A DNA stretch of 64,000 bases from Rana temporaria (lineage: Eukaryota > Chordata > Amphibia > Anura > Ranidae), in assembly GCF_905171775.1 (NCBI RefSeq), contig NC_053491.1:131769983-131833982 (forward strand), in the 5' to 3' direction. Numbering within the stretch: position 1 is the stretch's first letter; each line of letters begins with the position of its first letter. A program made the translations under genes and the position numbers. The notes under the pieces were generated by a model that ran no database searches, was not told the DNA's origin, and was given only the letters and a program-made list of their open reading frames with translations. Positions 55,766 to 64,000 of the stretch are shown piece after piece.

Positions 55766-56642
55766 TACCGTTTAGCAGTCACAACTGTGAGAAGAATTTG
55801 ACATCACTGGGAGCATTTCAACAATTATAAGCAGTCAACAAGTAAATGCTGCATGAATAATCTCTAATCTACCTACTCAAGGTGGCCATAGCTGGAAATT
55901 CTAGGGTGGTATCTTTCAAAGTGATTTCTCAAAAAAAAATGCATAGATACATGACTGTGTGAGTTAGGTTGCTTTGAATATCAAAAATTAATTAAATCAT
56001 TTTTTTTTTTTAGATTTGTGGTGCTCAGATACAGTTTTCTTCCTTTAGATAATGTTTTCACTGGCACCCTCATTCCCCAAAGCCTTATATTTGCCTAGTT
56101 ACCTGTCACATTCCTGTAAGATTGTTATTATGCATCCAAAGGGAAGCCTCACAAATGCTGCAAACTCTGCAGTCAGATCCTTACTTATTCTGCGTATTAT
56201 TGGACAAAGTCCTACTCAATCCAAACGTGAGGCCACACATTCCAATAGGAATGGCCTCTCAATACAAATTAATAGGATTTTTTTGGTGCATAAGCAAAAT
56301 AAGGGCTGGTCAGAGGGAGGGTCTGATACTGTGTCTGTGTTTCTGCATATGGATCTGCAAAAAAATAAATCTGGAAGTCTGATCTATCCTTTTAGCGATA
56401 GCGTTAGATGATATTAATAATACAAATAATGATAGTACTTTATAGTAATTTTCACCCTAGTACTTACAACTTTTTTTTTACTTTTTTTTATATATTAAGA
56501 CATTAAGTCACACCGACATAAAAGGGGATGCATTCCATGGTGTTGGAGCTGCATGTAAGAACATCCATGCACCATATGATTTCAGGGCAATTTTGGGAAT
56601 ATCCAAACACTTCTTATCTAAAGATTGAGTAAAGCAAGTTCA
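55766..56642. other. No gene recognised
   Basis: AT-rich; open frames at 56052-56411 show no motif. Confidence 0.5.
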
Positions 56643-57254
56643 TATATACAGGCATACCCCACTTTTAAGTACACAATGGGGTTTATTTACTAAAGCTGGA
56701 AAATGCTAAATCAGGCTCACTTCTGCATAGAAACCAATGAGCTTCCAGGTTTTATTACCAAAGCTTAATTGAACCAGATGGGGTAAGGCCTCGTAAACAC
56801 GATAGGTTAAACAGAGGACAACGGTCTGATGGACTGTTTTCATCGGTCAAAACAGATCGTGTGTGGGCCCCATAGGTTATTTAACCATCGGTTAAATAAA
56901 AGCCAACTTGCTTTAAATTTAAAGGTTAAAAATCCACGCATGCTCAGAATAAAGTCGAGGCATGCTTAGAAGCATTGAACTTCAGCACGTCGTTGTGTTT
57001 TACGTCACCGAGTTCTGACACGATCGTTTTTTTAACCGATGGTGTGTAGGCGTGACGGACCATCAGTCAGCTTCTTCGGTTAACCAATGAAAACGGTCCA
57101 TCAGACGGTTCTCATCGGATGGACTGATCGTGTGTACGCGGCTTTAGAAGATCATTGGTTTCTATGCAGAAGTGAGCCTGATTTTGCACTTTCCAGATGT
57201 AATAAATAAAACCCATTGTGTACTTAAAAGTGCGATATGCCTGTATATATATAA
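56643..57254. mobile_element. Foldback element carrying a nested MITE
   Basis: Left arm (TATATACAGGCATACCCCAC, ATGGGGTTTATTTACTAAAG, AGGCTCACTTCTGCATAGAA) and right arm (TTCTATGCAGAAGTGAGCCT, TAAATAAAACCCATTGTGTA, GCGATATGCCTGTATATA) are inverted copies of about 100 bp. The MITE 56787-57143 lies between them. Confidence 0.88.
56787..57143. mobile_element. MITE nested in a foldback element
   Basis: GGCCTCGTAAACACGATAGG at the left, CGTGTGTACGCGGCT at the right; flanks TAA and TTA. The interior is of the 25728/28574/50204 subfamily (GGTTAAACAGAGGACAACGG, CACGCATGCTCAGAAT, TTTTACGTCACCG). Confidence 0.88.
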
Positions 57255-58297
57255 ACTTGCTTCACTTTAGATGCAGTTCCATTGTTTTGAATTTTTTACC
57301 CTAAATTTCAACATCTGAGAGCATTGTCATCAGGCAAGTAGAGAAAGCACATTAGTTGCACCTGGGCTTTAAAGCTCTCATATATGTAACATTATAAGCA
57401 GAGATTAGCCAATAACTTATTTATATAAACCTAATGAATCATTTGTTAGTGAAATCCATGCATCTACATGACATACTGTTTACATTTCTGATTTATTTCA
57501 AGATATTTACTACAGATTACTCTCAAGTATTTGCGAAACTCGTGTACGTAAGAAGCTTTCTAATGCAATGTAACCAATCCCATGGGCCTACTAAACTGAT
57601 GATACAGGATATTTAAATTGTGTGTTAGTCACACATAAACATTTGGGAAAAAATATCCACTGTCAAGTAATATAAATATTTGGATTAGCTGGGTTTAAGT
57701 TAGAGATTATTGGACGTAAGAAAAATAATTCATTCAGATAATGTTTAAAATATTATCACTTTAATTCAACAGCTCAGTACTTCCACATATGCGCATTTCA
57801 TCCTAGGGAACTTAATGACTCCCTTTCCATTGAAAGAGATTAAAGTAACATATTGGAATTCACTGTTAGAGTTTCTGACTTCAGTAAGCCATTATTCTTC
57901 AAGTACTCTTAGTAAAATCAGTAAATGACTTTCATGAAGTCTGAAAGTGTCAATCCCCTAATTTATTTTACAAGCCATTTGTAGAAGTTAGGTTTAAATT
58001 TATAGGCTTTCATGTGTGCTGAACATGTTAACTGTAATACAAGACACATTAATGGCCTAGCACACTGTATCCTTCATGTAAAACAGAGTTCTAAAATAAT
58101 AAAGCTCTACCTACCTACATCATGAAAATAAATCTTAGTCAATAAACTTTTTGCTTGTTATCCAAGATGAGTAGATGAACTGAAAATGATCTGACCTTGT
58201 AAAAAATATCCATAGATTAACATAACTCATTCTAAAAAAGTAAGCTTCATGTGAAGTGAACACAGTTTGGAAATATGGCAGTTGTAGAAGTCATGTC
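57255..58297. other. No gene recognised
   Basis: AT-rich, unique in this window. Confidence 0.5.
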
Positions 58298-58301
58298 TTA
58301 A

Positions 58302-59275
58302 CCACTTCCATACAGGGCATTTTCACCCCCTTCCTGCCCAGACCAATTTTTAATTTTCAGCACTGTCGCACTTTGACTGACAATTGTGCGGTCGTGCAAC
58401 ATGGCTCCCAAACAAAATTGACGCCGTTTTTTTCCTACAAATAGAGCTCTCTTTTGGTGGTATTTGATCACCTCTGCGTTTTTTATTTTTTGCGCTATAA
58501 ACAAAAGAAGAGCGATAATTTTGAAAAAAACACAATATGTTTTACTTTTTGATTTAATAAATATCATAATTTGAAAAAAATGATTTTTTTCCTCAGTTTA
58601 GGCCGATACGTATTCTTCTACATATGTTTGGCAAAAAAAATTAAAATTGCAATAAGTGTATTTGATCGGTTTGTGCAAAAGTTCTAGCATCTACAAAATA
58701 GGGAACAGAATTATGGGATTTTTATTTTTTCTATTTTTTTTACTAGTAATGGTGGCGATCTGTGATTTTTCTTTATTGTGACCGTGACATTGCGGCGGGC
58801 ACATCGGACACTTTTGACATGTTTTTGGGACCATTCACATTTACACAGCGATTAGTGCTATAAAACTGCACTGATTACTGTGTAAATGTGACTGGCAGGG
58901 AAGAGGTTAATGCTAGGGGGCGCTGAAGGGGTTAAATATGTTCCCTAAAATGTGTTCTAACTGTAGGGGAGGGGGACTCACAAGGGGAGGAGATCGATGT
59001 GTGTTCCTCTGTACTGGGAACACACATCTGTCTCCTCACCGCTGACAGGACATGGATCTGAATGTTTACGCACACAGATCCATGGTCCTGCCATGATTGC
59101 GGAAAATCGCGGGTGCCCGGCGGACATCGCGGCAGCCGGGCACGTTCACGGGTCCCAAGCAATGCGGCAAGGGCACGCGCCCCCTAGCAGCCCGAGAAGG
59201 CTAGGACGTCATATGACGTCCAGTCTGAGGGACGGAGGGTTCCCGCCGATGTCATTTTACTCTGTAGGGAACGGG
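58302..59275. mobile_element. Non-autonomous piggyBac-type element
   Basis: TTAA at 58298-58301 and 59276-59279; ends CCACTTCCATACAGGGC and CCCGTTCCCTACAG (right, complemented). It contains ACAATTGTGCGGTCGTGCAA, TTTTGGTGGTATTTGATCAC and TTTTTTGCGCTATAAACAAA blocks, the complement of which occurs in the right end of the 6.1-kb piggyBac. Interior GC-rich near 59100. No coding frame of interest. Confidence 0.92.
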
Positions 59276-59279
59276 TTAA

Positions 59280-59929
59280 AGTAACTATTTTTTCTGTAGT
59301 TTTTAACAGAGTGGAGAGGAATTAGAACACCTCGCAAGAGGAAGATTCACCCTCTCTATTTGTCATGTTTACAATTATCATTAAGAGTGAAAAAAACCCC
59401 CCCAGATTTTGGGTTGCCCCTAAAACATTATTAGAGAGGAACTCTTCCAATGGGGATACTAGTGGTCCACATTATGGGCAATAGATCGAGCTTAGGAGCA
59501 TTGGAAATGCATACGTCTTTGTAACAAGAGGTACAATGTAATAAAGACTAGAGGGAATAAATGTAACTAAAATCTAAAACTGTTACATTGTATCTCCTGT
59601 TACACAAATGTACTGTATGTATTTCCTATGCCCCTCAGCACCATCTAATGGCCATAATGCTTTTTGTTTTTCTGTTTTCTTACTTTGTTCAGAAAATAGC
59701 CTAAATAACATTTGTTTTTGCCCAATTTGCATTGGATGAATTTATATAAAAAGTTATTGGATCAATTTAAATAAACCCCATAAACTTGTTCTAGAAAACA
59801 TTTACAATTTTGTTAAACAAAAAGTCTAAATGTTAGTAAAATGTTAAAGGTTTTTTTTTTCACTCCCCACTAAAACATATATGTTTCTGGTTAAATCATC
59901 ACTAATTTATTTATTACATTATATAGGTG
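59280..59929. other. No gene recognised
   Basis: AT-rich; nothing supportable. Confidence 0.5.
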
Positions 59930-61130
59930 TAACGAGCGCTCCGTGCGCCCTCTTCTTTCTGTTATGCGCTCCACGCTGGAGTGCATTACGGCGACCGCAC
60001 GATGACGTCGTTCCAGCGTGGAACACGGAAGTGCGCCGCAGCATTCTGCGCTTCTTTTCAAATCAGTGCTGATGCACTGCACCTGACCTGTGCTAATGCA
60101 CTGCACCTGACCCCTACCTTTAAACAGAGCAGTGTGCCTTCTGCACACCGTTCTATTATTGTCAGCCGTAGCTCGGCCACGCTACAAACAATAGGTGCCA
60201 TCGCTCCCCATGCTGCAACAACGGACCAGCCTGCATTAGAGCTATTGCATTAACTGCAGCAGAGTGCCATTACTCGGGTCAACCTTTGAGCCTTCCTTGC
60301 GAATACCATCCACTACGGATTCCCTATATTCTACACTGAAGCCCTGCAAACGGATAAGTAGCTATGGTGATACTTGTAGTGGAAAAGGAAGATCTGCTGC
60401 ACATGTTCCATCTAAAACAATTGCTGTTATTTATTATGCATTGTGGCTATCAACATGCTACTTGGCATATACTGTTGTGCCAAGGATTGTTTGCTAAGGA
60501 ATATCTTAAAGGAACATCTACCCTCAAATTACCTGAGCTATATTTGCCTCTCATATGCAACTATTATTACCTGAGCTATATTTGCCTCTTATATGCAACT
60601 ATTATTACCTGAGCAATATTTGCCTCTTATATGCAACTATTATTACCTGAGCAATATTTTCCTCTTACATGCAGCTATTATTACCTGAGCTATATTTCCT
60701 CTTATACGCAACTACTAGTTGTCTCTACAACTCCTATTTACTACGTGCTTGACATAAGTGCTAAATTACTTTTAGGCCTTGTTCTAATTTGTTGAACATG
60801 TTCCCGCTAACTTTTCTATGCTAAGGGTTGATGGTATTTCATACCGTCTCCCTTAGTGGCCTAATACATCCCTATATGTTTAAGTAATATGATGTAGAGA
60901 ACCCCCAAACTCCTGTTTGCATGGAGAGACACCTGGGGTCTCGTACTGATAATCACTTGCATAAAGAGGTGTATTGGAAACCAAAAGAGTATATTATAAT
61001 TTTAAACGCTAAGCTCTGGTTGCATGTTGTAATGCGTCCATCCTTAGTAGCTCAACACCTGGGGTCCAATACTGAGTTCTCACATAGAGAAGCAGAAATC
61101 CTTGCTAACCGCAATTGAGGTTCTCTCCGT
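59930..61130 (+). repeat. Possible retroelement LTR or other interspersed repeat
   Basis: A CpG-rich block (59935-60060) with inverted TGCGCTCCACGCTGGA and CCAGCGTGGAACACG, then two GCACTGCACCTGACC repeats at 60076-60110, a 38-bp array, and two CACCTGGGGTC blocks near 60929 and 61058. The abrupt change of base composition suggests an inserted element, but I found no terminal duplication or coding region. Confidence 0.35.
60532..60717 (+). repeat. 38-bp tandem repeat, nearly five copies
   Basis: Units start at 60532, 60570, 60608, 60646 and 60684, each CCTGAGCTATATTTGCCTC or close, then ATGCAACTATTATTA. No spacers, so it is a minisatellite and not CRISPR. Confidence 0.95.
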
Positions 61131-61857
61131 TCACAAGTGCTGTTACAATAGGGCCGATGCAACGCTTTTTCATATATTGTACATTCACATAAGTCCACGC
61201 CCTCAGAGCTTAAGTTACAATCTAAGGTAAATAATTTTATATTTATCACTGCAAAACTGCTTATCCAAAAGAAATGGAAATCACATCATAATACTTCCAT
61301 CAAAGAATGGCAAAACAATTTGATGCAATTTATAAAAGTTAAAAACAGTTAATACTGTATATGCCAAAACAATTGAACATTTTCATGCCGATCAGAAACC
61401 ACAGTTTAATTATACAAATGCCATGCAGAAATAAACATAAAAAGGGTGAGCTAAAGATTCAGTCAGAAGTTTGGACCGCACTTTGCTTGTTCGGGTGTTT
61501 GACCATAGCCATATTTAGCCAATGACATCACAGGGTATACTCTGCTCTTTTTGTTCACATTTACTGTAGTGGCAGGGATTGGAACGGCCATTCATGGTGA
61601 GTGCAGCAACAGGAATGGACTGTTTGGATTGGGTTGGTTGGTAATTTTTTTTCTTTCCAAGAGTCAGCAGGCAATTATTATCACATTTGATGAGGATCTG
61701 CATTGCTGGACAACATGATTGATTATGGTGGTATGTTGTAGGACATTTTTTTTTAATAGCTTTTCAAAAAGTGTAGTGTCTTTATTTACTTTTTTTTGCA
61801 AATGGATAGTATGGGGGATAGTATGTACCCTTTACTCATTCATGTGCAGGGAACAAT
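61131..61857. other. No gene recognised
   Basis: AT-rich; nothing supportable. Confidence 0.5.
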
Positions 61858-62566
61858 GGGCCTGATCCACAAAAACCCGGCGTAACTTAATTTTTCCCAT
61901 TTAAGTTACACCGCCGCAAAATCTCTACCTAAGTGCCCGATCCACAAGGCACTTACCTAGAAATTTTGAGCGGTGTAACTTAAATCCGTCCGGCGCAAGG
62001 CGTTCCTAATCTAATGGGGTGAGTCCCATTTAAATTAAGGGGCGCTCCCGCGCCGCACGTACTGCGCATGCTCCCGACGTGATTTTCCCGACGTACTTTG
62101 CACGAAGTTACGTTACGCCGAGTTTTGTAAATCGCGCCGTGTAAAAAAAGTTGCGTCGGGAAAAAAAAGAGATGCGGCGGGAAAAAAAAAATTAAAAAAA
62201 AATTTGACAGCGTCGTGGGAAAGAAGGATCTACTTTTACAAGGTGTACTAACTTTACACTTTGTAAAAGAAGCCCTAATTTTGCGACGGCAAACTAATAC
62301 TTACGGAGAAAAAACGAAGTGTAAAAGCTTTGTGGATCTCTGTAAGTGCTAATTTGCATACCCGACGCTGGATTTCGACGAGAAATGCCCCCAGCGGCGG
62401 CTGCGGTACTGCATCCTAAGATCCGACAGTGTAAGTCCCTTACACATGTCGGATCTTCTGCCTATCTATGAGAAACTGATTCTGTGGATCAGTTCCATAG
62501 ATAGAAACAGGGATACGCCGGCGTATCAGTAGATACGCCGGCGTATCCCTTTTGTGGATCAGGCCC
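61858..62566. mobile_element. Inverted-repeat element with GGGCCTGATCCACAAAA ends
   Basis: Perfect 17-bp terminal inverted repeats. The interior has the same flavour as the GGGGCAGATCC family (ACGCCGGCGTATC palindromes at 62515-62550, CGTACTTTGCACGAAG), so it is probably a distant cousin. No clear target duplication. Non-coding. Confidence 0.88.
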
Positions 62567-62814
62567 AAAGATCTTAGGGTCTTCTTATTTTTAAAGGGGG
62601 CTTACAGATTCTAAGTAGCCCCCTACCTATAGACCCCTACAACCACTCAGATAAGGTTTTGAGGAAGAGGCCCTTATCCTTATCAACATGTATCCTATAC
62701 AACAATGTTGTAGTATGTTGTATACATCATTCAGATACACTACTTCACAGTAAGTTTAAAGGTATCCCCCAGGCATGCTATTTAAATATTTGTTTTAAAT
62801 TTAGCCATTATTAT

Positions 62815-63180
62815 CCACTTCAATACCAGGCACTTTTACTTGCCCAGGCCAATTTTCAGCTTTCAACACTGTTGCACTTTGAATGACAATTGCACAGACA
62901 TGCAATATTGTACCCAAATCAAATTTTTATCATTTTATCACACAAATAAAGCTTTTTTTTGGTGGTATTTCATTACCACTTTTTTGTATATATTGTCTTT
63001 GCTAAATAAATGAAAAATGGGTTTGTGTTTTAAAATTGTGTAAATACATAATCTTTCTTCATAGATTTAGGCCAAAATTTATTCTGCTACATTTCTTTGG
63101 TGAAAATAACCCGTGTATATTTATTTTGTCTGTAGGAAAGTTATAGAGTCCACAAACTATGGTATACTGTATATATCTGA
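62815..63180. mobile_element. piggyBac-type element fragment
   Basis: CCACTTCAATACCAGGCACT, CAATTTTCAGCTTTCAACAC and TGAATGACAATTGCACAG match, in complement, the right end of the 6.1-kb piggyBac. The other end is lost near the gypsy remnant, and the TTAA is mutated (TTAT). Confidence 0.8.
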
Positions 63181-63289
63181 AAATCAATCAATCCTGATGC
63201 ATTCCCGAGAAAGCTTGTGACTGCTGCTTTGTCCCTAAGAGTCTCCTCACTGCTTTGCTCCAGACGTACCATTCTCCCAAGGCAGCAGG

Positions 63290-63883
63290 CCACCCATAGA
63301 AGAATCAACAAATTTGAGCCATTTCCCAACAATTCTGGTGGCCTAGTCTCCGTGCGGATATAGCTGTCTTTATAGCTGCTTGTTCTGTGTGTGCTCAATA
63401 TAAGACACCACAACACCTTCCAGTGGATCTCCTACAACCCATACTCAATACAAAAAAAGGTACTCAATGGAGAGAGGCCTTGGACCCACCTGTCTATGGA
63501 TTTTATTGTGGAGTTACCCAACTCCCAGGGCAACACAGTTATTCTTATGGTGGTTGAAAGATTCTCGAAAATGTCACATTGTTTTCCATTTAACAAGTTG
63601 CCCACATCCAAAGAACTGGTGTCCTTTTTTGCTTGGGAGATCTTTTGATTACATGGGCTACCCAAGGTTATCACCTCGGACAGGGATAGCCAGTTTGTCT
63701 CCAGATTTTGGCAAACCTTTTATGCGCAGTTGGGAATTCAGCTTTTCTTAACCTCTGCATATCATCCACAGTCCAATGGGTCTGCAAAATGTGCTAACCA
63801 AGACTTGGAGCAGTTTCTATGCTGCTATATTTTAATAACAACTGGTCAGACCCTTTACCTTGGGCAGAGTTTGCTCACAATTA
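63290..63883 (+). pseudogene. Ty3/gypsy integrase remnant
   Basis: Part of the pol gene of an LTR retroelement. In order: a zinc-binding tail (FWWPSLRADIAVFIAACSVC, near 63329-63390), a shift, ERPWTHLSMDFIVELP with the first Asp, NTVILMVVERFSKMSHCFP, an in-frame TGA at 63646-63648, HGLPKVITSDRDSQF with the second Asp, SAYHPQSNG and NQDLEQFL. The catalytic Glu of the usual NGQTERVN is Lys here (codon 63787-63789, NGSAKCAN), so the site is dead. RT and RNase H are absent upstream. Sequence is cut at 63884 by another repeat. Confidence 0.9.
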
Positions 63884-64000
63884 GATATGTGCATTCCCGT
63901 TCGTACGAATGTTATTTTCGTACGAAAATGTTCATTTTCGTACCCGCAGAATAATGTGTACATACGAAAAAATGTAAGCACCAAAATACGAAAACGACGG
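63884..64000. repeat. Left end of a TTCGTACGAA-rich repeat, cut by the window end
   Basis: ATGTGCATTCCCGTTCGTAC followed by alternating TTCGTACGAA palindromes, interrupting the gypsy frame. The style recalls the TTCGAATATTCG-rich hAT element at 12925. The rest is outside the window. Confidence 0.55.

Noticed and set aside
60532..60717. Regular 38-bp repeats as a CRISPR-like array
   Set aside because: Units abut without spacers, and the context is vertebrate; it is a minisatellite.
1..64000. tRNA, rRNA or small nuclear RNA genes
   Set aside because: I saw no stretch with clear A/B boxes plus cloverleaf or other recognisable RNA gene sequence, though a covariance-model scan was not possible.

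Overview
This window looks like a gene-poor, repeat-packed stretch of a vertebrate nuclear genome, most likely an anuran amphibian, and the repeat style suggests a ranid-type frog. The reasons are the long AT-rich background with no host exon that I can defend, and the mixture of elements: L1-like and CR1/Rex-like LINEs, PIF/Harbinger, Tc1, piggyBac, hAT, Ty3/gypsy, and many short elements with ACACG..CGTGT type termini or TTAA target sites. The frog assignment is inference from repeat style, not from a marker gene.

Layout. 1-2923: Tc1 end, a short inverted-repeat element, a LINE reverse transcriptase remnant, then the first copy of a local repeat. 2924-9017: a complete 6.1-kb piggyBac element with both TTAA target duplications, a 577-codon transposase and three different tandem arrays; its pre-insertion sequence survives in a second copy of the host repeat at 10521-12549. 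10688-16790: a short element with a preserved empty site, a non-autonomous hAT with a perfect 8-bp duplication, a solo LTR, an L1-type RT remnant and further short elements. 17472-24500: two decayed PIF/Harbinger elements, the first inserted in a Tc1 remnant, the second with a convergent transposase and a probable companion-protein remnant. 25700-40540: scattered nested Tc1, piggyBac-type and short elements.

41530-49236: a third Harbinger-type transposase gene is split by a 6.9-kb full-length L1-like LINE (minus strand) flanked by an exact 15-bp duplication. The LINE has ORF1, ORF2 (endonuclease, RT, C-terminal zinc motif), a GC-rich 5' leader and a poly(A) tail of 29; it carries single-base breaks at homopolymer runs in both ORFs. 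38481-39272 and 49882-51572 are a direct duplication in which the second copy has gained two insertions (TAA and TTAA target sites). 53488-54958 is a 1.26-kb almost perfect palindrome with a 4-bp centre, flanked by a 14-bp direct repeat.

54973-64000: more nested foldback elements, a piggyBac-type non-autonomous element, a 38-bp minisatellite, and a Ty3/gypsy integrase remnant running to the edge.

How the parts relate: the complete piggyBac is a plausible source of the TTAA-flanked non-autonomous copies that share its right end (30604-31489, 58302-59275, fragments at 34498 and 62815); Harbinger-type enzymes are plausible movers of the TTA/TAA-flanked short elements; and the L1 machinery is the probable source of the 14-15 bp duplications. 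No RNA gene, CRISPR array or host protein gene was found. All family names are from recognition of motifs, not from a database search.
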